Origin: Plantibacter sp. PA-3-X8
GTDB lineage: Bacteria; Actinomycetota; Actinomycetes; Actinomycetales; Microbacteriaceae
Assembly (NCBI RefSeq): GCF_003856975.1
Contig: NZ_CP033107.1
Span: forward strand, 3,844,001-3,908,000
Length of the DNA stretch: 64,000 nt
Reading direction: 5' to 3'
Shown: positions 15,913 to 25,032 of the stretch, piece after piece
Layout of the letters: each line of letters opens with the position of its first letter
Numbering within the stretch: position 1 is the first letter of the stretch
Translations under genes and position numbers: made by a program
Notes under the pieces: generated by a model
The model's input: only the letters and a program-made list of their open reading frames with translations
The model's database searches: none
Told to the model about the DNA's origin: nothing

Positions 15913-17385
15913 TCAGTAGACGACGTCGAACGTGGCATCCGCTCGATCAAGTACCGTCGAGATCCGCGTGAGCTCCAGTTGACCGTTGATGTGTCGGATG
16001 TAGCGATCCGGGTAGTTCACCGACCTGAAGGAGTCCCATCCGGCGTCGGCAAGCCCCGGGACTCTCGTGAAGGTTGCGTCTGCGCGGTAGCCGGCTGTCC
16101 CGTCGTTCGACGCCAGCACCAGCTTGAATCCCGAGTGACGGAGGAAATGCCCCGGGTAGTTCACGGACTCCAACGAGACCGCCGAGGGGTCCGACAATCC
16201 AGCGACGATCCGCCACTGCGAGTCAGCCTGAGGATCGAACGGAACCGCATCGATACGGGCTTTGAGACCCGCATGCCTGACGTACGAGCCGGGGTAGTTG
16301 AACGACTTCAGTCGCTCGCTTTGCGATCCGCCGAAGCGTCCGAGCAAGCGATCATAGTCGGCACGGGCGATCGGCTTGATGCTGTTGTGCTTCGACCCGA
16401 GCGGTGCGGTGAAGTCGGCACTGCTGACGGCGTTCCACGTTCCAGTCGTGATGTCGCCCTGCCAGCTGACGAACGTGCTGTTGGGGCAATAGTTGTCACC
16501 CCACAACGTCCAGGAACTAGGGTCGGTCAACGATCGCACCAGTGTCGGAGCCTCAGCACATCCGGGTAGGTTCGGGGCCTCCGAATATTGACGGAAACTG
16601 CCCGGCTCGAGCGTTGACGACCTCGCTCCCATGAGGCCTGCGTCGGGGTTCGGCCCTCGATAGTAGAGGTAGTTCTGGCCCCCGACACCCGTCACGACGT
16701 CGGAGTCGATCACACCGCCCCGTCCTCCGTTGTCGAAGAAGCGGACAGCCGGTGACGCCGTCCGGAAATCGGTGGTGTAGGAGACCATGATGACGCCTTC
16801 TGGCCCACCTGTCGGCGAGGCCGAGTAGGTGATCCCGTATTGCTGACGAACGGGGTCCCAATGGACAGCCGGCGCCCAGGTGTATGACCCGGGGTTCGCC
16901 GAGTTCACGCTCAGCAGCCGATCGGCCGACCAGGTGACGAGGTCGGGCGATGTCCAGACATGCAGGTTGGGATTCGCTTGGCCAAAGGGCACACCGACCT
17001 CGAGATCTGTCGCGAGGAGCACCCAGGTGCCGTCCTGCAGTCGATGGATGAACGGGTCGCGTATTCCGCCCGTACCCGCCGTCGGGTCGAGGATCGGCCG
17101 GTTGTCGTTGAGTGCCTGCCACTGCCTGCCATCGAGACTTACGGCCAGATGGACGTTGTTGGAGTTCCCGGTGCCGTCGAGGCTCTCCCGGAAGTAGGTC
17201 ATGACGTAGGCCGCGTCGGCGTCCGCAGCTGCTGCCGGGGATACCGGGCTTCCGGCTGTCACGAGGCCAGCAAGTATCGCGACGCTGCTGGCGAGCGCGA
17301 GGAGGGATCCTCGGCGCAGCCTGGTCGGCAGATGTCCGGTGTACTGACGCTGTCGCAGAACGTCCGGAGTGTGAAGTGGGAGCAT
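15913..17385 (-). CDS. Secreted GH43-like glycosidase with AbfB domain
   Basis: A 490-residue exported protein. The N-terminus has a twin-arginine-like RLRRGS and a hydrophobic segment ending in SPAAAADA, read as a signal peptide. Residues about 60-340 look like a five-bladed propeller hydrolase of the GH43 type (GIRDPFIHRLQDGTWVLLAT with the Asp of the first blade, and SYTWAPAVHWD). The last 140 residues contain repeated SVNYPGHFLRH- and SVNYPDRYIRH-type units, the beta-trefoil arabinose-binding AbfB (CBM42) domain. It probably removes arabinose from plant arabinan or arabinoxylan outside the cell. The start follows GGAAGGA; a longer frame has none. A remnant of another AbfB domain lies 74 bases upstream. 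Confidence 0.83.
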   Translation of the reverse strand: MLPLHTPDVLRQRQYTGHLPTRLRRGSLLALASSVAILAGLVTAGSPVSPAAAADADAAYVMTYFRESLDGTGNSNNVHLAVSLDGRQWQALNDNRPILDPTAGTGGIRDPFIHRLQDGTWVLLATDLEVGVPFGQANPNLHVWTSPDLVTWSADRLLSVNSANPGSYTWAPAVHWDPVRQQYGITYSASPTGGPEGVIMVSYTTDFRTASPAVRFFDNGGRGGVIDSDVVTGVGGQNYLYYRGPNPDAGLMGARSSTLEPGSFRQYSEAPNLPGCAEAPTLVRSLTDPSSWTLWGDNYCPNSTFVSWQGDITTGTWNAVSSADFTAPLGSKHNSIKPIARADYDRLLGRFGGSQSERLKSFNYPGSYVRHAGLKARIDAVPFDPQADSQWRIVAGLSDPSAVSLESVNYPGHFLRHSGFKLVLASNDGTAGYRADATFTRVPGLADAGWDSFRSVNYPDRYIRHINGQLELTRISTVLDRADATFDVVY

Positions 17386-17458
17386 GCTGGTTCCTTCCAA
17401 GGAGTTGCGTGATCGAGCGGTGTCGGGTCGAGAGCGCGTCGCGTTCCGACGCCCCTGA

Positions 17459-17662
17459 TCAGTCGATGGCGAACGTCGCATCGGCCGAACCGACCGTGCC
17501 GCTCACCCGCTCCACGTACAGGCGATAGTCGCGGTGCCGGAGGTAGGTTCCGGGTGTGGCGATGGACTCGAATGACGTCTTCGCGGCGTCCGCAAGCCCT
17601 GCACGAAGCGTGAACGAAGCCGCGGCCGCGAACGTCGGTGTGGACGACGCTGTCCGGATCAA
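17459..17662 (-). pseudogene. Remnant of an AbfB (CBM42) domain
   Basis: A short frame of about 67 residues (TTG start, stop codon four codons earlier) whose last 50 residues read as one AbfB unit: SFTLRAGLADAAKTSFESIA, then TYLRH, then SADATF. No catalytic part and no signal peptide are present. The neighbouring intact gene ends in the same kind of unit, so this is best read as the 3' end of a duplicated or replaced glycosidase gene that lost its front. Confidence 0.65.
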
Positions 17663-17751
17663 TGACAGCGCTCACGCAGGGCTGGAGATCGCCCTCCTCG
17701 ACCTGTTGCCGGTGCCGCGCATGACTCTGTGGCACGCCACTACCCGGCCGC

Positions 17752-18678
17752 TCACGAACTGACGTTCAGGAGCGAGAGGAGCAGGGGGATGGTCACACAA
17801 GCGAGGACCGTCTGGACACCGGTGATGGACGCCATCAGCCGCGCGTCTCCGCCCATGCGGGACGCGAGTACATAGGCCGACGGCGCCGTAGGGACGGCCG
17901 TGATGAGCAGGATGCTCGTCAGGGTCGGTCCGGTGATCCCGAAGGTGAAGGCGATGGCGACTGCGCCGAGCGGGAGCGCGATGAGCTTCACGATGGCCGT
18001 GATGCCGATATCGAGGATGTCTCGTCGGGAAAATGACCAGCGAAGCGCCGCACCGGAGATGAGTGTGCCGCAGACGAGGGCCGGAGCTGCGAGAAGCATG
18101 ATCGTCGAGGAGACCGGGCCAGGCAGTGATACCCCGGAGAGATTGACGATGAGGCCGAGGGCGACGCCCTGGATGAGTGGGTTCACGAGCATCTCTTTCC
18201 ACAGTGGCGGTTTGCGGCTGTCTCTTAGGCGGTCACCGAACCTGGACAGCGCACTGACGGAGATCACGTTGACGAGGGGCACGACGACCGCGCTGGCCAG
18301 AGCAAAGGTCGCCGTCCCCTCTGCCCCGTGGAGCGACGAGGCGAAGACGAGCCCGATATAGGTATTGATCCGGATCGAGCCTTGCACGAGTGACGTCAGC
18401 TGTGGACCGCCCGCGCGCAGCGGCCGCCGGAGAACGACGATCACTCCTGTTGCGACGAGGATGGGCGCAGCGACGCTCACAGCAAGCGGTCCGAGGGGGA
18501 CCGATCCGAGGTCCGTCGACGCCACAGAGGTGACGAAGAGGGCAGGGGTGAAGACCCGGTAACTCATCCACTCGAGGCCGCGCCAGAAGCTCGGGTCGCT
18601 GACGAACCAACGTCGGATGGCCGCCCCACCTCCCAAGAGCAGGAGTATCGGGACGATCGCCGTTGCCACACCAGTCAT
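17752..18678 (-). CDS. AEC-family (auxin efflux carrier-like) transporter
   Basis: A 308-residue membrane protein with about ten hydrophobic segments in two halves, split near residue 155 by the charged loop RFGDRLRDSRKPP. The N-terminal VATAIVPILLLLGGGAAIRR and the conserved N-x-Y-I-G-L stretch in helix 4 fit the AEC family. Members move organic acids, amino acids or similar anions, and the substrate cannot be predicted. It is divergent from a CGNR zinc-finger regulator gene, with 27 bases between the starts, so the two probably share a control region. Confidence 0.82.
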   Translation of the reverse strand: MTGVATAIVPILLLLGGGAAIRRWFVSDPSFWRGLEWMSYRVFTPALFVTSVASTDLGSVPLGPLAVSVAAPILVATGVIVVLRRPLRAGGPQLTSLVQGSIRINTYIGLVFASSLHGAEGTATFALASAVVVPLVNVISVSALSRFGDRLRDSRKPPLWKEMLVNPLIQGVALGLIVNLSGVSLPGPVSSTIMLLAAPALVCGTLISGAALRWSFSRRDILDIGITAIVKLIALPLGAVAIAFTFGITGPTLTSILLITAVPTAPSAYVLASRMGGDARLMASITGVQTVLACVTIPLLLSLLNVSS

Positions 18679-18705
18679 GAGAACCGACTGTGGTGCAATG
18701 GGTCA

Positions 18706-19293
18706 GTGCAGTTCAACCATGACAATATGACCGGCGCCTTCCTCGCCGCGGACCTCGTGAACTTGGCCCATCGACACTGGTCGCGATCAGCCCTCCTCGA
18801 CGTGCTCACCACGCACGAGATACGTCGTCGCGAGGTTACCGAATCAGGTTCGATGTCCCTTCGGGACTGGACCGGTCGCCTGCGACGAGTGTTCGACAGC
18901 GGCGAGGCCGACACACGGTGCACGGCAATCAATGATGTTCTCGATGCGGCGGTTTCCCGTGTCTACGTCACCACCCACAACGAGTTGCGCCCGCACCTGC
19001 ACTTCGTCTCGGACGAGCTGGATGTCGTCGCGCGTGTCAGAGCCGTCACCGCCGGCGGCCTCGCCATGTTCCTGGTCGAGGCGGGAGGCGAACGCCTCGG
19101 TCGCTGCGGCCGTGACGGCTGCGGTCTGGTTTTTGTGGACACCAGCAGAAACGGCCGGAGAGCCTACTGCTCGGCGCGCTGCGGGAATGCAGTCGCAGTC
19201 GCTCGTCATCGTGGCCGGGTCGTGCCGAAGGCTGAGACCGAGTCGGAACGACAAACACCCGCGAATCCGGGTTGGCCCTCGAGTCCGGCGTGA
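18706..19293 (+). CDS. CGNR zinc-finger transcriptional regulator
   Basis: A 195-residue protein of the CGNR (ABATE) group. The N-terminal half is an alpha-helical stress-response/ligand domain starting FLAADLVNLAH. The C-terminal zinc finger reads CGRDGCGLVFVDTS, then RAYCSARCGNAVAVARHR, with four cysteines and the eponymous CGN. The GTG start lies 27 bases from the divergent AEC transporter start. CGNR proteins are usually DNA-binding regulators, and the arrangement suggests it controls that transporter. Confidence 0.85.
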   Translation: MQFNHDNMTGAFLAADLVNLAHRHWSRSALLDVLTTHEIRRREVTESGSMSLRDWTGRLRRVFDSGEADTRCTAINDVLDAAVSRVYVTTHNELRPHLHFVSDELDVVARVRAVTAGGLAMFLVEAGGERLGRCGRDGCGLVFVDTSRNGRRAYCSARCGNAVAVARHRGRVVPKAETESERQTPANPGWPSSPA

Positions 19294-19365
19294 GGGACAC
19301 CTCAGCTTGCGACAAGGATCAACGCTGGTCGCCAGCGCCCCCGTCGATTCTGGACCGGACCGCCC

Positions 19366-19461
19366 ATGCCTGTTGAGAAGCTCATGCTCACTGCCGAAGA
19401 GGCTGCAGCACCCCTCGGGGTGGGCCGCTCCACGGGCGACGACCTCAAGAGGCTCGCTGCG
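19366..19461 (+). pseudogene. Decayed excisionase (MerR-like HTH) fragment
   Basis: The first 30 codons (MPVEKLMLTAEEAAAPLGVG, then RSTGDDLKRL) match the start of the intact excisionase at 26101 at about 22 of 30 positions. The similarity then stops: the expected SVKIGRARRIPV wing is missing and the frame runs into unrelated sequence. At the recognition helix V-Y is replaced by G-D, which would damage DNA contact. No integrase follows. Read as a remnant of an earlier integrative element. Confidence 0.65.
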
Positions 19462-19605
19462 CCATCCGCTGACCGCATCAAGACTCTGGGCGGAGCGACA
19501 GATCGACGAGGACCTGGAAGCCAGGGACGCCTTCGACGAGCTAGGGCCCGAGGAGGCGACTTCGGCGATCTGACTCGAGGCGGCTTGGTGCCGCCCCAGA
19601 GAGTC

Positions 19606-20232
19606 TCAGCTATTCGCGCCGCGCGTCGCCGAACTCGGGAGGTTGTCCTTCGGAAGACTCTCACCCGCTGCCAAGGCCTCGGTCCAGACTTCCGTGGTCG
19701 AGACGGCCGCGAAGTTCGAGTTGAGCAACGCCATGAGCGTGCCGTGCACGGTCCGAGCGTCCGCAGATCCGGCGTCGTTGGTGATGTTGATGGCCCCGGT
19801 CGCGTCGGAGAGGACTTCGGCCTCAAGGCCGAGTGTCTCGGACTGGGCCGCCGACGCAAGGATGCAGTTGTTCGTCATGTAGCCGACGAGTGTGACGGTA
19901 TTCACATCGTGCTCCTGGAGCCAGTCGAGCAGATCCGTTCCCGCGAAGACAGACCCGTACTGCTTGGTGATCGACTTCCATTCGGGCCGCTGGCGGCGCG
20001 CGATCTCGGGGTGCACGTCGAACCCGGTGGTGGCGGGGTTGAAGACCGGGGCACCCTCGCCCGCCGTGTGTTGGACGACCGCGACTGGGACGCCGGCCGC
20101 GACGGCAGCGTCGATCGCCGCGGTGATCCGAGGGAGAGACTCGGCGTGAGGCGGGAACTGGATCTCCAGTGGACCGGAGAAGTACTCCTGCTGTACGTCA
20201 ACGAGGATCAGCGCGCGTCGTGCGGTACTCAT
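19606..20232 (-). CDS. Isochorismatase-family cysteine hydrolase
   Basis: A 208-residue protein of the isochorismatase/nicotinamidase superfamily. The catalytic triad can be placed as Asp12 (LILVDVQQEYF), Lys90 (ITKQYGSVF) and Cys123 (YMTNNCILAS), and the cis-peptide region VGYMT precedes the cysteine. The superfamily hydrolyses amides, ureas or isochorismate; the substrate is unknown. It is divergent from a GlxA-type regulator starting 124 bases away, which probably controls it. Confidence 0.88.
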   Translation of the reverse strand: MSTARRALILVDVQQEYFSGPLEIQFPPHAESLPRITAAIDAAVAAGVPVAVVQHTAGEGAPVFNPATTGFDVHPEIARRQRPEWKSITKQYGSVFAGTDLLDWLQEHDVNTVTLVGYMTNNCILASAAQSETLGLEAEVLSDATGAINITNDAGSADARTVHGTLMALLNSNFAAVSTTEVWTEALAAGESLPKDNLPSSATRGANS

Positions 20233-20356
20233 GGTTTATTCCTTACGGTCAGATGTCGCCGTTCTGGCGACCTTCCTAGCCTTCGCTGTCGGCGCATGAT
20301 CGACAAGTGGCCCAGATACGCAATACTGATGAGATCAGGCCAAGATCGGAGCGCTC

Positions 20357-21313
20357 GTGAACATTGCTGTCTACGCTTTCGACGGCATCTCGCTGTTCCA
20401 CCTCTCGGTGCCGCAGATGGTCTTCGACGAGGTACGACGACTGGGACTCGGAGACTGGCGGCCAGTCCTGTTCGGCGATTCCCTTGGCCCGATTCGCACG
20501 GCTGAGGGCTACACGATCGAGGGGACTCAGGGGCTGGGCGCTGTCGACGCCGCCGACATCGTCGTCATTCCGTCCTGGACGGACGATGCCCGAGCCGTTC
20601 CGCCGAGCCTGCACGACTCCGTTGTCGGCGCACACCGAAGCGGTGCGATGGTCGTGGGCCTCTGCCTCGGAGCCATCGCTGTCTCCGATATGGGCCTCCT
20701 CACCGGTCGCAGCGCTGCTACCCATTGGCACGCCGTGGAGAGCCTCCGAGCCCGCCACCCCGACATCTCAGTCGACGCCGACAAGCTCTACGTGGATCAC
20801 GGCGATGTCCTGACCTCGGCCGGAACGGCCTCGGGTATCGATGCCTGTCTCCACATCGTGCGAACCAGACTCGGCGCGGAGGCTGCCAACCGCGTCGCAC
20901 GCAGCCTGGTCGTCGCCCCGCACCGCGAAGGTGGGCAGGCCCAGTACATCGAGCGGCCGATCCCGAGTGACACCGGCGAGGACCCCATCGCCCGGGCGTC
21001 CGCATGGGCTCTCGACCACCTCGACGACGATCTGTCTGTCGATCGTCTCGCCGCGGCTGCTCGGATGAGTCGTCGATCATTCGCGCGACTCTTTCGGATG
21101 GCGACCGGCGCGACGCCCGCCGCCTGGATCCGCGCGCGACGCCTGGACGAGGCCCGCCGGCTCCTCGAGATGACCGATCTCCCCATCGATCGCATCGCCG
21201 CGTCATGCGGATTCACACCGGTCACCTTCCGGCAGAACTTCGCAGCGACCTTCGGCAGCACACCGTCCGGGTACCGTGCCCGATTCGACGCGCGGCAGGC
21301 GGCGGCAGATTAG
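20357..21313 (+). CDS. GlxA-family regulator (DJ-1/PfpI domain plus AraC HTH)
   Basis: A 318-residue two-domain regulator. Residues about 1-190 form a DJ-1/PfpI-like domain beginning NIAVYAFDGISLFHLSVPQM, with the nucleophile-elbow region VVGLCLGAIAVSDMGLLTGR including a cysteine and the histidine of ATHWH. Residues about 215-310 are an AraC/XylS pair of helix-turn-helix motifs (SVDRLAAAARMSRRSFARLF, then IDRIAASCGFTPVTFRQNF). Such proteins usually activate neighbouring catabolic genes in response to small metabolites. The divergent isochorismatase-like hydrolase is the likely target. Confidence 0.9.
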   Translation: MNIAVYAFDGISLFHLSVPQMVFDEVRRLGLGDWRPVLFGDSLGPIRTAEGYTIEGTQGLGAVDAADIVVIPSWTDDARAVPPSLHDSVVGAHRSGAMVVGLCLGAIAVSDMGLLTGRSAATHWHAVESLRARHPDISVDADKLYVDHGDVLTSAGTASGIDACLHIVRTRLGAEAANRVARSLVVAPHREGGQAQYIERPIPSDTGEDPIARASAWALDHLDDDLSVDRLAAAARMSRRSFARLFRMATGATPAAWIRARRLDEARRLLEMTDLPIDRIAASCGFTPVTFRQNFAATFGSTPSGYRARFDARQAAAD

Positions 21314-21523
21314 CTGGCGGCTCTCGAGATCCCCGCGTCCCGTGACGGTTCACCCGATTCGACCTGAGCGGCCGACATGTCTGATCCGCTCATCGGAGTC
21401 GTTGGGTGAACCGGTACGATCGTCGCTCTCGGCGCACACGCGCTGCTGAACGCACACGAACTCAGCGCCAGACCAGAACAGTAGTTTTGGCGCGGAGGAC
21501 TGAATGATGGTCGACTGTCTTTT

Positions 21524-23578
21524 GTGAACGACACCCATCGCGGATCCGGCCGCCCTGCCCTGACGGCTCCTCGATCCCGGGGATGGCGAATGCTCGCCCT
21601 CGCGGTCGCGGGGGTGATCGCCTGCGGTGCCGCACCGGCCGCCGGATCGGCACTGGCGGTAGAACCCGCGGAGGTGACGCCTCAGGGCGAGACGGCCGCT
21701 TTGACCTCGCAGGATACGGCCGCGTGGCTCGACGGGATGCTGCCCGCCGCTCTCGAACGTGAGGGGATCGCCGGCGCCGTCGTGTCGGTGGTGAGCGGCG
21801 GCGAGATCCTGGCGGAGCGCGGCTACGGCGTGGCGAAGGCCGACACCGGGACGGCCGAGCCCACGGCGGTCGACGTCGACCGGACGCTGTTCCGGATCGG
21901 GTCCGTGTCGAAGCTGCTCACGGCGACCGCGGTCATGCAGCAGGTCGAAGCGGGTACCGTCGATCTGGACGAACCCGTCCAGTCGTACCTCGACTTCACC
22001 CTGCCGGTGATGTTCGACACCCCCGTCACCCTCCGTCACCTCCTGACGCACACCGCCGGCTTCGAGGATCAGCTGGGCGGCCTCATCGCCTCCGCGCCCG
22101 CTCAGCCGAAGCCGCTCCGCGACACGGTGTCCGTCGATCCACCCGTGCAGCTGTTCGAGCCGGGCACCACGCCGTCCTACTCCAACTACTCCAACGGGCT
22201 CGCCGCCTACGTGGTCGAACGCGTCACCGGACGACCGTTCGAGGAGTACGCCACCGAGCACATCCTCGAGGCAGCCGACATGGACGGCGCAACGTACGAA
22301 CAGCCACTCTCACCCGAACGGCAGCAGGACATGTCGGCCGGGTACCGGTTCGCCGGATCACCGGAGGTGCCCTTCGAAGTGGTCAGTCCGTCGCCAGCGG
22401 GTGCCGTCACCGGAACCGCCGGAGACCTGGCGAACTTCATGAACGCACAGCTCGGTCACCCCGCCGCCGACGGGCGCACCCTCCTCGCCCCTGAGACGCT
22501 CGACGAGATGCATGCCCCGGCGCTCGGCGAGGAACAGTTGGGGAACCTGGCGAACGGTCCACAGATGACCCTCGGTTTCTTCGAGCGGGACCGCAACGGA
22601 CACCGCGTCCTCAGCCACGCCGGCGACCTGACCGCCTTCCACGCTCAGCTCGAGATCTACCCCGACGACGACGCCGGGATCTTCATCTCCCTCAACAGCA
22701 CCGGTGTCAACGGTGACTCAACGACGGCGATCCGCGATGCGATCACGACCGGGTTCGCCGATCGGTACTTCCCCGAGGATCGCACGGCCCCCGGGGCCGT
22801 CGAGACGGCGGCGGACCACGGCGCCGCACTGGCCGGCACGTACCAACTGTCGCGACGAGGCGAATCGACGTTCGTGCGCCTGTTCTACATCCTGTCAAGT
22901 GTGGAGGTCACCGCCGAGCAGGACGGGGTGGTCACGATCTCCGCGATCACCGACAGCGCCGGGACGCCGCTCCGCTTCACCGAGGTCGAGCCGTGGGTCT
23001 GGCAGGAGATCGGCGGTCAGCGCCGGGTCGCCGCTGCGACGGACGGGGACGTCGTCACGGCAGTCGGGTTCGATCCGGCGTTCACGATGCAGCCCATGCC
23101 GACCGAGCGCGCGCTGGTCCCGACCGTCGCCGCCCTGTCGCTGATCATCCTCGTCCTCGCCCTGATAGCGTGGCCGCTCGGAGCCCTGCATCGCGCGGGC
23201 CGCGATCAGCCCATACCCTCCGATCGACGCGGGCGGGCGCTCACGTGGTGGACGCGGGGATCGATCCTCGCTCTGATCGCCGCGGCACCGTTCTGGGCCG
23301 TCGTCGCGCAGGCGCTCATCTCTGACGGACCGGCGCCGTCGGCGATCGTCATCCGGATCGCGCAGATCCTGACCGCCGTCGCGGTGCTCGGGTGTGTTCC
23401 GAGCGCTTGGCGGGCGATCCGGGCGGCGCGCGGCGCCGGATCGACCGAGGGCCAACGTCACCGTCGGATATCGACGCTGCTCCGCGTGATCGGCGCGACG
23501 CTCGTCTCGCTCGCCTTCATCGGCCTCGGCTTCATCGCGATCGTCGGAGGACTCCTCCTCCCCGACCTCAGCTACTGA
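21524..23578 (+). CDS. Membrane-anchored serine hydrolase (class C beta-lactamase-like)
   Basis: A 684-residue protein. A signal segment (MLALAVAGVIACGAAPAAGS, residues 23-42) leads to a beta-lactamase/esterase domain of about 350 residues with the catalytic S-x-x-K at 127-130 (SVSK), Tyr-Ser-Asn at 219-221 or three residues later, and HAGD replacing the K-T-G box. A second lipocalin-like domain occupies about 410-510. The C-terminus has four hydrophobic segments, so the enzyme is fixed to the membrane. Relatives include penicillin-binding protein 4*, D-aminopeptidases and esterases, so beta-lactam resistance should not be assumed. The GTG start lies 210 bases after the GlxA gene; no operon partner is seen. 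Confidence 0.85.
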   Translation: MNDTHRGSGRPALTAPRSRGWRMLALAVAGVIACGAAPAAGSALAVEPAEVTPQGETAALTSQDTAAWLDGMLPAALEREGIAGAVVSVVSGGEILAERGYGVAKADTGTAEPTAVDVDRTLFRIGSVSKLLTATAVMQQVEAGTVDLDEPVQSYLDFTLPVMFDTPVTLRHLLTHTAGFEDQLGGLIASAPAQPKPLRDTVSVDPPVQLFEPGTTPSYSNYSNGLAAYVVERVTGRPFEEYATEHILEAADMDGATYEQPLSPERQQDMSAGYRFAGSPEVPFEVVSPSPAGAVTGTAGDLANFMNAQLGHPAADGRTLLAPETLDEMHAPALGEEQLGNLANGPQMTLGFFERDRNGHRVLSHAGDLTAFHAQLEIYPDDDAGIFISLNSTGVNGDSTTAIRDAITTGFADRYFPEDRTAPGAVETAADHGAALAGTYQLSRRGESTFVRLFYILSSVEVTAEQDGVVTISAITDSAGTPLRFTEVEPWVWQEIGGQRRVAAATDGDVVTAVGFDPAFTMQPMPTERALVPTVAALSLIILVLALIAWPLGALHRAGRDQPIPSDRRGRALTWWTRGSILALIAAAPFWAVVAQALISDGPAPSAIVIRIAQILTAVAVLGCVPSAWRAIRAARGAGSTEGQRHRRISTLLRVIGATLVSLAFIGLGFIAIVGGLLLPDLSY

Positions 23579-24017
23579 CCACGGCACTCACCAACGAGGT
23601 TGGCCTGCCACTCGATGATCCTGAACCATCGGACGTCTGGACAACCGCCGCTGGTCACCGCTCCGACCCAGTGATGTGAGGCTTCGTCGACAGCTGAATG
23701 AAACCCGTTGCGCGACGGTTGGGAGCGAGTCACCCGGAACGACCGTGCGCGGGGTCGACTGGAGCCTGCGCGCGCTCGACGGGCCAGGGTCTCTTGAACC
23801 TCTACGAAACGGCGCTCGGGACACCGGCCGGGTCTCTCGTTCATCCGAATGCGTCAGCCGAGATGGATGGACCCTCGAAGCACTCGGGGTCCATCAGGGT
23901 GTCGTGGGCCTCCTGTCCGTCACAGCACTCCCGGCGAACCTGGGGCTGTGCCATGAAGGACCTGGAGATCCCCCGGCATCACCCTCGCTCTCAGATTGTT
24001 GGGATCGACTCAGCCAT
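23579..24017. other. Intergenic stretch without supported gene
   Basis: Several overlapping open frames cross this stretch, but none has a plausible ribosome site, domain or family pattern. The longest joins the downstream YrdC-like gene only because no stop intervenes. Nothing else was recognised here. Confidence 0.5.
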
Positions 24018-24044
24018 ACGATCGTCTAGCTCAGACGATCGTCT
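24018..24044. promoter_or_regulatory. Inverted repeat upstream of YrdC-like gene
   Basis: ACGATCGTCT (24018-24027) and AGACGATCGT (24033-24042) form a perfect 10-bp inverted repeat around AGCTC. The right half is also inside a 12-bp palindrome, AGACGATCGTCT (24033-24044). The element lies about 75 bases ahead of the start codon and looks like an operator for a dimeric, TetR-like repressor. The regulator is not identified. Confidence 0.55.
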
Positions 24045-24117
24045 AAGCAAACCGTATGAGATCAGGAGCATCCGCTCCTGGCCATCCGACGATTCATTGC
24101 ATATCGAACGGAGCCTC

Positions 24118-24897
24118 ATGAGCACCACGCCAATCCACTGGGCCGGCGGCACCCCAACCGAAGCGGTCGAGCTTCTGTCGGGAGCAGGCGGTATCGCGGT
24201 CGTCCCAACGAAAGTCGGGTACATCATCATGACGAGCGATCGTCGAGGGCTCGACCGCAAGTTCGACGCCAAGGAGCGCCACCGGAACAAGCCGGGCGTC
24301 GTCCTGGTGAGCTCACTCGACATGCTTCGCGAACTCGCCCAGCTCACCCCGGAGATCGACTCCCTCTACGAGCGGTGCTGGAACGAGGACGTGCTGCTCG
24401 GCTGCATTCTCCCGTGGAGCGACGCCGGGAAGAAGGCCATTCCGTCCGATGGGTCCCACCAGCTCATGATGGACGCCCGCGGCACGTCCTGCTTCGTCAT
24501 CAAGTTCGGTGTTCCCGCCGAGAACGTGGCCCGCCAACTCTACGAAGACCACGGCAAGATCGCATTCGCCAGCTCCGCGAACCCGTCTGGCCAAGGGAAC
24601 CGCGGGCTCGTCGAAGGAATCGGTGATCGCATCACGGAAGCTGCCGACGTGATCATCGAAGCCGACGACTACGTCGCCTCGATCCAACCAGACACGAGCG
24701 TGGACACTCGCTATGAGCAAGGCGTCATGGTGTCCATGGTCGACCCGTCGGGCGCCCTTGTACCCGAACAGAACGGCCAGCGATCGATCGCTCCCTGCCC
24801 GACGCTCATTCGCAAAGGACTCGCCGTCGACCGCATCATGATGCTTCTGGCCGACACCTTCACCAGCTGGGACTATCGCCAAGGCGAGTACTACTAG
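24118..24897 (+). CDS. Sua5/YciO/YrdC-family protein
   Basis: A 259-residue protein with the YrdC fold: the N-terminal strand-turn GGIAVVPTKVGYIIMTS (in place of the usual P-T-E-T-Y-G-L), a basic KERHRNKPG loop, and the nucleotide-binding S-S-A-N-P-S-G motif in FASSANPSGQGNRG. Classical members make threonylcarbamoyl-AMP for the t6A modification of tRNA. Here the substrate loops differ and the gene stands alone in an accessory region, so a carbamoyltransferase-like or other specialised role is as likely as tRNA modification. ACGGAG lies before the ATG. A palindromic operator sits 75 bases upstream, suggesting regulated expression. Confidence 0.72.
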   Translation: MSTTPIHWAGGTPTEAVELLSGAGGIAVVPTKVGYIIMTSDRRGLDRKFDAKERHRNKPGVVLVSSLDMLRELAQLTPEIDSLYERCWNEDVLLGCILPWSDAGKKAIPSDGSHQLMMDARGTSCFVIKFGVPAENVARQLYEDHGKIAFASSANPSGQGNRGLVEGIGDRITEAADVIIEADDYVASIQPDTSVDTRYEQGVMVSMVDPSGALVPEQNGQRSIAPCPTLIRKGLAVDRIMMLLADTFTSWDYRQGEYY

Positions 24898-25032
24898 GCC
24901 TGGAACAACGCGGGCCCTTCCGCTCCAGACGACTCACCCATGCGCAGCACATCCGACCATCCTGAGGAGTTCCATGCGACGCTGCAGCCTGCGATCACGA
25001 ACCGCCGGGATCACCCCGTTCCGGTGGATGGC

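Noticed and set aside
21524..23578. Serine hydrolase as a beta-lactamase resistance gene
   Set aside because: It has the SxxK and YSN boxes, but HAGD instead of KTG, an extra domain and four C-terminal helices. It fits the broad esterase/peptidase group better.
23698..24117. 140-codon upstream extension of the YrdC-like gene
   Set aside because: It has low-complexity Ser/Arg content, crosses the palindromic operator and lacks a ribosome site; the ATG at 24118 gives a protein of normal family length.
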